Positions 18,075 through 26,611 of a stretch of DNA of 41,598 nt are shown here, one piece after another. The stretch is from the NCBI GenBank assembly GCA_028293375.1, contig JAQGOY010000211.1, positions 1 to 41,598 of the forward strand. Direction: 5' to 3'. Position 1 is the stretch's first letter; every line of letters starts with the position of its first letter. Made by a program: the position numbers and the translations under genes. This DNA is from Verrucomicrobiales bacterium. Lineage in GTDB: Bacteria > Verrucomicrobiota > Verrucomicrobiia > Limisphaerales > JAQGOY01. Below the pieces are notes generated by a model. The model did no database searches. It was not told the DNA's origin and was given only the letters and a program-made list of their open reading frames with translations.

Positions 18075-18752
18075 ATGACAAAATGCATCTCAATTTCTGA
18101 TTCACATTCACCTCTGATTCTTGCCGTCGCTTCCATGGCCCTTGCACTTTTCATTGGTGCCACGGGTTGCAGCAAGTCGGATAGCAACGATCCTGCTAAA
18201 TCCGGGGGAACGAACACCACCGCTTCAAGCGAAAAGACCAGCCCCGCTTCGGAGAATACTTCTGCGTTAAAGATCTCTTCGAGCCCAGTGGAAGTTCCTC
18301 CGCTCACTGAAGAAACAAAGGCCTCTTTTCTCGCCAACACCAACTTTACCTTCCGCGAGCAAATGGCCAAAATCAACGACTCTTCGCTGACCGATACTCA
18401 AAAAGCGCAACTGTTCCTTTTATTGCTCCCTTCCTTCAATCGCGATGGTCAACGGGAATTTGCCCATGCCGCTGTTTCCCATATCAAGGATTCGACTTAC
18501 TCACTCATTTTCAAACCGTTGCTTGAGGCGAAATCCGACAAGCAAATTCTGAGCGTATTCATGACGGATACCTTGAAACGCCCCAACTCCGTCAAACTGC
18601 CTGCCTTGCTCCAATTGGCCCGCACGGAAGATCATCCCATGCAATCCGAAGCCAAAGAGCTCCTGGTCGCCTTCATTGGCAAAGAACACGGAAAAAAATG
18701 GGAAGATTGTCAGGTTGCGGTAAACGCCTATGTAGCCAATAGCACCAATTAA
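18075..18752 (+). CDS. Putative lipoprotein of unknown function
   Basis: The 225-residue protein has an N-terminal hydrophobic helix ending in IGATGCSKSD, a plausible though not ideal lipobox (Cys 33). A Ser/Thr/Pro-rich linker runs from about 34 to 75, and the remainder is alpha-helical (about 80-222) with no motif I recognise. Probably anchored in the outer or inner membrane facing the periplasm. It stands alone between two long intergenic stretches. Confidence 0.7.
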   Translation: MTKCISISDSHSPLILAVASMALALFIGATGCSKSDSNDPAKSGGTNTTASSEKTSPASENTSALKISSSPVEVPPLTEETKASFLANTNFTFREQMAKINDSSLTDTQKAQLFLLLLPSFNRDGQREFAHAAVSHIKDSTYSLIFKPLLEAKSDKQILSVFMTDTLKRPNSVKLPALLQLARTEDHPMQSEAKELLVAFIGKEHGKKWEDCQVAVNAYVANSTN

Positions 18753-19251
18753 GCATCAACAAGCTGTAAAACAGCATTGGGAGCAGCCGTGTCCCTCCCG
18801 GCGAGGACCTGATTCATGCAGATTCGTAGGAGCGGTCTGGTGTTATTACGAACCTAACAGCGCACCCCGCTCTCGATCCGCGTCGCTGCCACCATGCGGG
18901 CACCAGGCACCGCCGGCTTTAGGCTGTGTGCTCCGCTCGGTGTCGGCCTTCAGGAAATGCTACAAATTCGGATGCAGAGCAAGCTTTGAGGAATCAGCTA
19001 TCCTCCCAAAGGTCCTTAGCTCTACGCGTCGGAGCATGGATCCGCAGAGCATTATACGAAACCAGGGAGGTCAAACTCGAACCGCAATCGCTACGTTTCC
19101 ATTATCGGGTGACATTTCACTCTTCCCACCACCCCTGATCCTACCCCGCCACTTTCAGTCTCGCATCCCATCCTCAACTGCGCCTCGGGATTTAGCCTTT
19201 GCAACTCCAGCCCGGGTTTCGTACAACTACCGGTCCGCCTAGGCGGCATGT
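18753..19251. other. Intergenic stretch upstream of cimA
   Basis: About 500 bases without a supported gene. The overlapping ORFs at 18926-19138 and 18928-19242 have no domain. A small GCTGT-aaa-ACAGC hairpin lies just after the lipoprotein stop. The length would allow a leader or attenuator for the isoleucine-pathway gene cimA, but I see no T-box or leader peptide with Ile or Leu codons. Confidence 0.4.
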
Positions 19252-20814
19252 ATGATACCTGAAGTCGAGATCTATGATACGACCCTGCGCGACGGCAGCC
19301 AGGGCGAAGGGATTAATTTCTCAGTTGCGGATAAACTCCGCATCGCTGAGCGACTCGATGCATTCGGGGTTCACTATATTGAAGGCGGATGGCCTGGCTC
19401 CAACCCCAAAGACATCGAATTTTTTGAACAGGCCAAATCTCGCACTTGGAAAAATGCCAAACTCGCAGCTTTCGGCTCTACCCGCCGCAAGAACATCGCC
19501 GTGGAAAAGGATGATCAGGTCAAGCTCCTAATCCAGGCCCAAACTCCGGTTGTCACAATTTTTGGCAAAACCTGGCTCCTCCACGTTACCGAAGTTCTCA
19601 ACACCACTCCCGAAGAAAATCTGGCCATGATTGCCGATACCGTCGCTTATCTGAAAGCCAACCGAAAATTCGTCATCTACGATGCCGAACATGCCTTCGA
19701 TGGATTTAAGGATAACTCCGAGTATGCCCTTTCCACCTGGATGGCCGCTGAAAAAGCAGGGGCTGACATAGTCACCCTGTGCGACACCAACGGCGGTTGC
19801 CTGCCCAGCGAAGTCATGCGCATCACCCAAACCGCGCGTGAAAAGTTAAAGGTCAACATCGGCATCCATACGCACAACGATATCGGCCTCGGCGTCGCCA
19901 ACGCCCTCGCCGCCCTCGAAGTCGGAGCCATGCACGTTCAGGGAACCATCAATGGATATGGCGAACGCACGGGGAACTGCAATTTAACCAGCGTCATTCC
20001 TAACGTCGCCTTTAAGCTGAAGAAAACTTCCGTGCCCACCGATTCCATTGCCCAGTTGAAGGAGCTTTCTCAGTTCGTGGACGAAATTGCCAATATTCGG
20101 CATGACCCACGCCAACCATGGGTCGGCGCCACCGCCTTTGCTCACAAGGGCGGCATGCATGTCAACGCAGTTCAAAAAATTGCCCACAGTTTTGAACACA
20201 TCAACCCCGAAGCCGTTGGCAATAGCCGCCGCGTGCTGATCAGCGATCTCGCTGGGCGCAGCAATATCGTGATGAAAGCCCAGGAACTCGGGTTCAACAT
20301 CACCAATGACACCCCCGAATTGAAAATGATCCTCACCCGGATCAAAGAGCTCGAACACAAAGGCTATGAATTCGAAGCCGCCGAAGCTTCGCTTGCGCTT
20401 TTAATTCGTAAAATCTGCAAACACCAGGACTTGCCATTCCAGGTCAATGCCTATCACGTAAGCATGCGACGCGATGGTGCCACCTCCATATGTGAAGCCA
20501 CCATCAAGGTCAAAGTCGGCAAAGACATCAGCCACACCGTCGCGGAAGGCGATGGCCCCGTAAATGCACTCGACTCCGCGTTGCGCATGGCCCTCTCCCG
20601 GTTTTATCCGGGCGTGAAAGAAATTTCTCTTATTGATTACAAAGTCCGTATCCTTGATTCCGGGACAGGCACCGCCGCCAAAACACGTGTGCTGATCGAA
20701 TCCAGCAATGGCAGGGAAGACTGGGGCACGGTCGGCGTGAGCGATAATATCATTGAGGCCAGTCTCCAGGCCCTTGTCGATAGCATGGAATACAGTTTAA
20801 TGAGCAAAGAATAA
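19252..20814 (+). CDS. cimA: (R)-citramalate synthase
   Basis: The 520-residue length and sequence fit the CimA branch of the 2-isopropylmalate/homocitrate synthase family, which condenses pyruvate and acetyl-CoA to citramalate for threonine-independent isoleucine synthesis. The TIM-barrel start IYDTTLRDGSQGEG carries catalytic Arg/Asp. HTHND supplies the metal-binding histidines, and GTINGYGERTGNCNL is the family signature. HKGGMHVNAV marks the linker domain, and the C-terminal about 120 residues form the LeuA-type regulatory domain. An AGGCGG sequence precedes ATG 19252. valS follows after 18 bp, so the two are probably co-transcribed. Confidence 0.93.
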   Translation: MIPEVEIYDTTLRDGSQGEGINFSVADKLRIAERLDAFGVHYIEGGWPGSNPKDIEFFEQAKSRTWKNAKLAAFGSTRRKNIAVEKDDQVKLLIQAQTPVVTIFGKTWLLHVTEVLNTTPEENLAMIADTVAYLKANRKFVIYDAEHAFDGFKDNSEYALSTWMAAEKAGADIVTLCDTNGGCLPSEVMRITQTAREKLKVNIGIHTHNDIGLGVANALAALEVGAMHVQGTINGYGERTGNCNLTSVIPNVAFKLKKTSVPTDSIAQLKELSQFVDEIANIRHDPRQPWVGATAFAHKGGMHVNAVQKIAHSFEHINPEAVGNSRRVLISDLAGRSNIVMKAQELGFNITNDTPELKMILTRIKELEHKGYEFEAAEASLALLIRKICKHQDLPFQVNAYHVSMRRDGATSICEATIKVKVGKDISHTVAEGDGPVNALDSALRMALSRFYPGVKEISLIDYKVRILDSGTGTAAKTRVLIESSNGREDWGTVGVSDNIIEASLQALVDSMEYSLMSKE

Positions 20815-20832
20815 CGAGGAGCAGTCACCCAC

Positions 20833-23481
20833 ATGTCTGAAATTTCAAAAGCGTACGAGCCTCAATCCGTCGAGGGGAAATGGTATCAATCATGGCAGGA
20901 AAACCAATGTTTCACTGCCAACCCCGCATCCCCCAAACCGCCATATTCAATCGTCATTCCTCCTCCCAATGTCACTGGCATCCTGCACATGGGGCATGTC
21001 CTCAATAATACCATTCAGGATATCCTTTCCCGCAAGGCCCGCATGGAGGGCTTTGAAGTCCTCTGGCTCCCAGGCACCGATCACGCTGGCATCGCTACTC
21101 AGGTTCAGGTCGAGAAAAAGCTGAAGAAGGAAGAGCGCATCAGCCGGCATGACATTGGCCGCGAAAAATTCATCGAGCGCGTTTGGGAATGGAAAGAAAA
21201 GCACGGCAATATCATCATCGATCAGCTCAAAAAACTAGGCTGTTCCTGCGATTGGAGCCGCGAGCGTTTCACCATGGATTCGGCTTATAGCCGCACTGTC
21301 GCTGAAACCTTTGTCGATCTCTATAACAAGGGCCTGATCTACCGCGGCAAGCGCATGGTCAATTGGTGCCCTGTTTCTCTCACCGCTCTCTCTGACGAAG
21401 AAGTAAACATGAAACCCCAGAATGGTGTTTTATATTACTTCAAGGTGGAAATCGCCGAAGAACCCGGGACCTTCCTCACCATCGCCACTACTCGCCCTGA
21501 AACCATTCCAGGCGATACAGCCGTCGCCGTGAACCCGAAAGACAAGCGTTATGCTCAATACGTCGGCAAACACGTGCTTCGTCCCATTCCAAGCGAATTC
21601 TCCCGTCAGGAAAAGCTCATCCCAATCATTGGCGACGAGCATGTCGACTTCGAATTCGGAACTGGCGTCCTCAAGGTTACTCCGGCCCACGACAAGGCTG
21701 ACTTTGATATCGGCCAGCGGCATCAACTCCAGGTCATCGAAGTCATCCAGGCGAATGGCGTCATGAACGATCTCGCAGGCAAAGACCTCGCCGGTCTCGA
21801 TCGCTTTGCCGCCCGTAAAATCGCCGCCGAAAAACTAACCGAACTCGGTTCGCTTGATAAAACAGAGCCTTACCAAAATAATGTCGGGTACAGTGAACGA
21901 GCCGATGTCCCCATCGAGCCGCGCCTTTCCGAGCAATGGTTCTTGAAATACCCCAGCGTTGCCGTTTCGAAGGAAGCCGCCCTGAAGGGTGATCTAAAAT
22001 TTTATCCGGATCGCTGGGCCAAGGTCTATGACCATTGGTTATCTAACATTCAGGATTGGTGCATCAGCCGCCAACTCTGGTGGGGTCATCAAATCCCGGT
22101 TTGGTATAAAGACGCCGAACAAAAATGCCAGATCCACTCCCCTGGAGAAGGCTGGGTTCAGGATCCAGACGTGCTCGACACCTGGTTCTCCTCTTGGCTT
22201 TGGCCTTTTGCCACCATGGATGAGAAAACCCGCGCTAAGTTCTATCCCACCACCGTGCTCGTTAGCGGTCCCGATATTCTTTTCTTCTGGGTGGCTCGCA
22301 TGGTCATGGCCGGTTTCGAATACACAAGCCAAAAGCCGTTCAAAGATATCTATCTCACCGGCATCATTCGCGACAAACAGGGCCGTAAGATGTCCAAGAC
22401 CCTTGGAAATTCACCTGACCCGCTCGATCTCATTGCCAAGTATGGGGCAGACGCTCTCCGTTTTGGTGTCATGCGTTCCGCTCCTCTCGGCCAGGATGTC
22501 CTGTTCGACGAACTCCAGGTCGAGCTTGGCCGCAATTTCTGCAACAAGTTGTGGAACGCCTGCCGGTTTCGTCAAATGCAGGGCGGCGAGGTGGAAGGGG
22601 AAATCAATCCCGCACTGCTTACCTCCGATGACAAATGGATTCTGATCCGCCTCGATCGCGCCATCTTGGAAATCACCGAATCCTTGAAGGATTACAAGTT
22701 CAACGAAGCCACCCAGGCCCTCTACCGTTTCTTCTGGAGTGAATATTGCGATTGGTATGTAGAAGCCACCAAGGCCGTTTTCTTTGGCGAGAACGCCGAA
22801 CTCAAGGCCAACACTGTGGCCGTCATCGATTTTGTTTTATCCAACACCCTCCGTCTTTTCCATCCCTTCATACCCTTCGTCACTGAAGAGCTCTGGCATG
22901 GCCTGGGTTATAACCTGGAACTTCCCGAAGGGCAGGGCCATCAATCAATCATGTTCGCTCATTGGCCCAAGCCATTGGGGGATGATTTCAAACAACATTA
23001 TCTGCTCGATGAAACCGACGAACAACTTGCTGTCACAAAATATGCGTTGGTAACAGAGGGGCGAAACCTCCGTCGCGAGGGAAACATCCCTTCCAGCAAG
23101 AAAGTGAAGTTCGTTTTCAAACCCTCCGGCAAGCTCTCGGCCCACGACGCCGAAGTCCTCAAGATACTTTTAAATGCCGAAGCCCTGGAACTCGATCAGA
23201 CCTACATTCCCAAAAAGGGGACGCCTGTAGCCCACAACGTTCTCGGTGAACTCTACCTGCCTCTCGAAGGCCACATCGACATCGAAGCCGAAAAAGTCAG
23301 GCTCTCGAAAGACATCCAGAATTACAAAGCGGAAATCGATAAAGTCATGCAAAAACTGGAAAATCCTGCTTTTACGCAAAAAGCACCACCCTCAGTTCTG
23401 GAAGATCATCAGAAGCGTCTCGTTGATTGGCAAACGAAATTGGCCCAGGCCAAAGCCTCTGTTGATAATCTAAATTCCTAG
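20833..23481 (+). CDS. valS: Valyl-tRNA synthetase
   Basis: Class I aminoacyl-tRNA synthetase of 882 residues, the usual bacterial size. PPPNVTGILHMGH (residues about 43-55) holds the HIGH-type motif HMGH, and RKMSKTLGN (about 518-526) the KMSKS-type motif KMSKT. The editing (CP1) domain lies between, with TTRPETIPGDTAVAVNP. WCISRQLWWGHQIPVWY is a ValRS signature, and the C-terminus ends in the tRNA-binding coiled coil (VRLSKDIQNYKAEIDKVMQKL). A GAGGAG ribosome binding site precedes the start. Coupling with cimA links charging and synthesis of branched-chain amino acids. A strong terminator follows. Confidence 0.97.
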   Translation: MSEISKAYEPQSVEGKWYQSWQENQCFTANPASPKPPYSIVIPPPNVTGILHMGHVLNNTIQDILSRKARMEGFEVLWLPGTDHAGIATQVQVEKKLKKEERISRHDIGREKFIERVWEWKEKHGNIIIDQLKKLGCSCDWSRERFTMDSAYSRTVAETFVDLYNKGLIYRGKRMVNWCPVSLTALSDEEVNMKPQNGVLYYFKVEIAEEPGTFLTIATTRPETIPGDTAVAVNPKDKRYAQYVGKHVLRPIPSEFSRQEKLIPIIGDEHVDFEFGTGVLKVTPAHDKADFDIGQRHQLQVIEVIQANGVMNDLAGKDLAGLDRFAARKIAAEKLTELGSLDKTEPYQNNVGYSERADVPIEPRLSEQWFLKYPSVAVSKEAALKGDLKFYPDRWAKVYDHWLSNIQDWCISRQLWWGHQIPVWYKDAEQKCQIHSPGEGWVQDPDVLDTWFSSWLWPFATMDEKTRAKFYPTTVLVSGPDILFFWVARMVMAGFEYTSQKPFKDIYLTGIIRDKQGRKMSKTLGNSPDPLDLIAKYGADALRFGVMRSAPLGQDVLFDELQVELGRNFCNKLWNACRFRQMQGGEVEGEINPALLTSDDKWILIRLDRAILEITESLKDYKFNEATQALYRFFWSEYCDWYVEATKAVFFGENAELKANTVAVIDFVLSNTLRLFHPFIPFVTEELWHGLGYNLELPEGQGHQSIMFAHWPKPLGDDFKQHYLLDETDEQLAVTKYALVTEGRNLRREGNIPSSKKVKFVFKPSGKLSAHDAEVLKILLNAEALELDQTYIPKKGTPVAHNVLGELYLPLEGHIDIEAEKVRLSKDIQNYKAEIDKVMQKLENPAFTQKAPPSVLEDHQKRLVDWQTKLAQAKASVDNLNS

Positions 23482-23504
23482 ACGGAAGCAGCCCTTAAAA
23501 GCGA

Positions 23505-23532
23505 AAAGGCCCTCAAGCGGATGAGGGCCTTT
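23505..23532 (+). terminator. Rho-independent-like terminator after valS
   Basis: AAAGGCCCTC-aagcggat-GAGGGCCTTT is a perfect 10-bp stem with an 8-nt loop, starting 24 nt after the valS stop. Confidence 0.85.
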
Positions 23533-23560
23533 GATCGAAAAATGAGCAACTATGAAGGAG

Positions 23561-23594
23561 CTCAGGGAAACCCTGAGTTATTCTCCATTTTGCC
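23561..23594. terminator. Second hairpin between valS and tag
   Basis: CTCAGGG-aaa-CCCTGAG followed by TTATTCTCCATTTT. It lies between convergent genes and may back up the valS terminator. Confidence 0.5.
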
Positions 23595-23629
23595 GCAAGC
23601 GTATTCGATTAAAATTTTTTTAATCTTCG

Positions 23630-24181
23630 CTAAGTCCCGTGCCGATAGCAACTTACCAGATGGTCATTCACCATCCCTGTAGCCTGCATGAACGCATAAC
23701 AGATCGTGCTTCCAACAAATTTGAAACCTCGTTTCAACAAATCCTTGCTCATGGCATCAGATTCCGCCGTTTTTGCGGGGACTTCCGACGGTTCGTTCCA
23801 ATGGTTCAGTTTGGGCTTCCCCTCCACGAATCCCCAGACATACCGGTCAAAACTCCCAAATTCTTTTTGCACTTTGAGGAAAGCTTGCGCGTTAATAACG
23901 GCCGATTTGACCTTCAGTCGATTCCGGATGATCCCTTCATCCTCCAACAGTGCTTTGCATTTCTTGTCGGTGTAACGAGCCACGATTGCCGGTTCAAAGT
24001 TATCGAATGCACGACGGTATGCCTCTCTCTTCTTGAGCACCGTCGTCCAGCTCAGCCCGGCCTGGGCTCCTTCCAGAATCAGAAACTCAAAAAGCAGCCG
24101 GTCATCGTGCACCGGAACTCCCCATTCCTTGTCATGATATTCGATCGTTAGCGGGATTGTAGGCCAAGTGCAGCGCTTCAT
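23630..24181 (-). CDS. tag: DNA-3-methyladenine glycosylase I
   Basis: The 183-residue protein removes 3-methyladenine from alkylated DNA in base-excision repair. Family signatures are clear: RCTWP at the start, YHDKEWGVPVHDDRLLFEFL, LEGAQAGLSWTTVLKKREAYR, EGIIRNRLKVKSAVINA and KRGFKFVGSTICYAFMQATG. The zinc-site residues of Tag (Cys4, His near 16, and the C-terminal NDHLVSC His and Cys) are all present. It stands alone and converges on valS. Confidence 0.95.
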   Translation of the reverse strand: MKRCTWPTIPLTIEYHDKEWGVPVHDDRLLFEFLILEGAQAGLSWTTVLKKREAYRRAFDNFEPAIVARYTDKKCKALLEDEGIIRNRLKVKSAVINAQAFLKVQKEFGSFDRYVWGFVEGKPKLNHWNEPSEVPAKTAESDAMSKDLLKRGFKFVGSTICYAFMQATGMVNDHLVSCYRHGT

Positions 24182-24343
24182 TCCCCAAGTCTATTTCGAA
24201 ACGCCTCTGGGTCAACCGGTAATGGTGCGCCTTGTCCCAGGCCAATCTAATAGTGACAAATCCTCATGTTACTTATAATTTCATGTAGGATGGAATACAG
24301 TGAATCATCTCTGCAAAATCTTAACTCTGCCATTTAAAGAACT

Positions 24344-24754
24344 GTGGACCTTACCGAACATTTGAAAATCGCCGGCCTGCTTCAAATCGCCCTTGGAGTT
24401 GCTCATTTTTGGTTGCCCGATAAATTAGGCTGGGAATCGGATTGTGCAAAAATGACCCTCTTCACCCGCCAGGTGTTTTTCGTTCATTGCTTCTTTATTG
24501 TCCTGGTTCTTTTCCTTTTTGGCTCCTTAAGCTTCGGCTGCGCCGACCTGCTTGTTCGCCGTGATCCCCTTGCCAAATGGTTGCTCATGGGAATTGCTTC
24601 GTTCTGGCTTATCCGCTTGTTCTGCCAATTCTTTGTTTACGACTCCAGGATTTGGCGAGGCAATCGAACACACACTGTCATCCACGCGATGACCAGTTTG
24701 ATGTGGGGCTATTACGGCGCGGTATATGGGATCGCCTGGTGGCGCCAATTATAA
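24344..24754 (+). CDS. Small integral membrane protein of unknown function
   Basis: The 136-residue frame starts at GTG 24344. Three to four hydrophobic segments are visible at about 8-24, 44-66, 78-96 and 112-132, with charged loops between. The third loop contains LVRRDPLAKWLLM. No motif points to a function. It lies between divergent tag and the esterase-like gene (58 bp downstream). Confidence 0.65.
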   Translation: MDLTEHLKIAGLLQIALGVAHFWLPDKLGWESDCAKMTLFTRQVFFVHCFFIVLVLFLFGSLSFGCADLLVRRDPLAKWLLMGIASFWLIRLFCQFFVYDSRIWRGNRTHTVIHAMTSLMWGYYGAVYGIAWWRQL

Positions 24755-24811
24755 TTTACCTCGCGTGGATTCTTGTTTTGCTTTTCATCATTCGGTGTGC
24801 ATCCTCAAATC

Positions 24812-25702
24812 ATGAAGCCAATTTTCTTTCTCCGCGTCTCTGCCCTGGCCTGCTTGCTTCTTGGATCTGCTTCTCTCAAAGCCGCGGATCCTGCTGTGCC
24901 ATCGAGTGTTTCTTTTGAAAAAGAAATTGAATATGGCACGGTCGATGGGCAGCATCTTCTGTTAAACGTTGCTAAACCCCTAAAAGCTGGAATTCATCCC
25001 GCCGTTCTCTGCATCCATGGTGGTGGATTCCGGGCTGGCAACCGGGAAAGTTATAATGCTTTGTGCATCAAGCTCGCCGAGCATGGCTATGTAGCAATCA
25101 CCGCCAGTTATCGGTTTGCTCCCAAATACCCATTCCCCGCCGCAGTTTATGACGTCAAAGCTGCAGTTCGATGGGCCCGTTCCCACGCAAAAGAAAATGG
25201 AATAGACCCCGAACGCATTGGCGTTACTGGCGGCTCAGCAGGGGGGCATCTCGCCCAGTTTCTTGGCCTCACCCCAGACTTCCCCCAATTCGAAGGCAGT
25301 AGCGGAAACCCCGGCGTCTCGAGCAAAGTCAGTTGCGTGGTCAACTTTTACGGCCCTAGCGATTTCACCAAGTCTTACGGCAAGAGCGTGGACGCCGCCG
25401 AAGTCCTTCCCTTGTTCCTCGGAGGCAATTTGGAAGAAGAGCCGAAGCGTCACATCGAAGCCAGTCCTCTGTACTGGGTAACTCCGCTGGCTGCGCCTAC
25501 CCTCTGCGTCCACGGCACCATGGATAACTACGTAGCTTTCGAGCAGGCCGACTGGTTGGTCGATAAACTGAAGGCGGTGAAGGTCGAGGCCACATTGCTT
25601 CCCATGGAAGGCGCTATGCACGGATTCAAAGGCGAAGATGCAAAGAAAGCCGAGGCAGCTCTTTTCGAGTTTTTCGACCGTCATCTCCATCCCGAGAAAT
25701 AG
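24812..25702 (+). CDS. Secreted alpha/beta hydrolase (esterase, BD-FAE/acetylesterase-like)
   Basis: Start placed at ATG 24812 (MKPIFFLRVSALACL), which gives a clean signal peptide; the track start adds 13 unlikely residues. The hydrolase fold shows the hormone-sensitive-lipase-like oxyanion motif HGGGF, the nucleophile elbow GGSAGG (Ser), the acid in VHGTMDNYV (Asp) and the catalytic His in GAMHGF. Such secreted enzymes remove acetyl or other esters from plant polysaccharides. The substrate is not determined here. Confidence 0.88.
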   Translation: MKPIFFLRVSALACLLLGSASLKAADPAVPSSVSFEKEIEYGTVDGQHLLLNVAKPLKAGIHPAVLCIHGGGFRAGNRESYNALCIKLAEHGYVAITASYRFAPKYPFPAAVYDVKAAVRWARSHAKENGIDPERIGVTGGSAGGHLAQFLGLTPDFPQFEGSSGNPGVSSKVSCVVNFYGPSDFTKSYGKSVDAAEVLPLFLGGNLEEEPKRHIEASPLYWVTPLAAPTLCVHGTMDNYVAFEQADWLVDKLKAVKVEATLLPMEGAMHGFKGEDAKKAEAALFEFFDRHLHPEK

Positions 25703-25713
25703 ACAATTCCCAA

Positions 25714-26559
25714 TTACTTAAGGTAGGCGCGATAAAACTCCGATGCCCCTGAAGTGTTTCGGCCAATGCTCAGTGAGGAGGCATTAGCCACGTTGGTGGA
25801 AAGTCCCGTCCAGGTACCACTGAGTACATCGCATTTCTCAAGCACATAGGTGAGTCCCGAAGTCGTGGTCAACTTCAAAGTGCTCAATCCCGTGGTTCGT
25901 GTGACAGACAGGTTTAATGCTATTGGTGTAACCACGGTTATGGCCACCGAGCCTGAAGTGACAATCTGGTTCTGCGAGTCAGTAACCTTGGCCGTCAGCG
26001 AGTAAACCTTCGCTGTAAAATTGCTAACCACGATTGACCATGGGATTGCCGTCGCGGTACCTAAAAGGTTGGCCCCGCTGTAGAACTCCACTTTCGAAAC
26101 CGTGGTCCCGGTCGTCATTGGAGATGCCTGCAGAGTAAAGACGCTTTTGGTATGGAAAACGGAACCGGAAACAGGCGCTGTCAGACTGATGGTGGGCGGC
26201 ACAAGCACCAGAGCCTTTACTGTGATTGTTCCCTTCATCCCTACTACCCCCCAAAGCAAATCGAGGTATCCAAATGTCCCCGCAGTTGGAAAGGTGACGG
26301 TTGCACTCTCCTCCAGATCCAACTCTCCTGACGTCCATGACCCGTCATTCGCGGTGGCATCGTGAGAGTCAAAATCATCAATATTGATCCAGGTGACGCT
26401 GTCACCCGCAGTGATGGTAAGTGTGGCGGGGGAGAAACGATCGGCCCCCGTCATGTAGACGGTCCAGTTGGCAGCCCTGCAACCCAGCGTCGCCCATGTT
26501 GACAACAAAATTACGAGAGCGAAGGTTTTAAGCGGCATGGGTTGCTTGCTACAAGGCAT
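25714..26559 (-). CDS. Secreted degenerate cupredoxin-like / Ig-like protein
   Basis: ATG 26559 has GAGG five bases upstream. A signal peptide (about 8-30) precedes a plastocyanin-like domain at about 31-115 (FSPATLTITAGDSVTWINID). Aligned to the intact cupredoxin at 8329-9462, the first His (H66, DSHDAT) and the Met (M108) remain. The Cys and second His positions read D100 and W103 (GYLDLLWGVVGM), so a normal type 1 copper site is not possible. An Ig-like domain (SLTAPVSGSVFHTKSVFTL, then KVEFYSGANLLGT) and the shared module LEKCDVLSGTW...FYRAYLK follow. It lies 52 bp downstream of the DUF1552 gene. Confidence 0.78.
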   Translation of the reverse strand: MPCSKQPMPLKTFALVILLSTWATLGCRAANWTVYMTGADRFSPATLTITAGDSVTWINIDDFDSHDATANDGSWTSGELDLEESATVTFPTAGTFGYLDLLWGVVGMKGTITVKALVLVPPTISLTAPVSGSVFHTKSVFTLQASPMTTGTTVSKVEFYSGANLLGTATAIPWSIVVSNFTAKVYSLTAKVTDSQNQIVTSGSVAITVVTPIALNLSVTRTTGLSTLKLTTTSGLTYVLEKCDVLSGTWTGLSTNVANASSLSIGRNTSGASEFYRAYLK

Positions 26560-26611
26560 TAAACCTCAACAAACGGCAAGGCAATTCGAATTCATATCCC
26601 GAAATGGGGTT

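Noticed and set aside
18926-19242. Overlapping ORFs upstream of cimA
   Set aside because: No recognisable motif, and two frames overlap with equal weakness.
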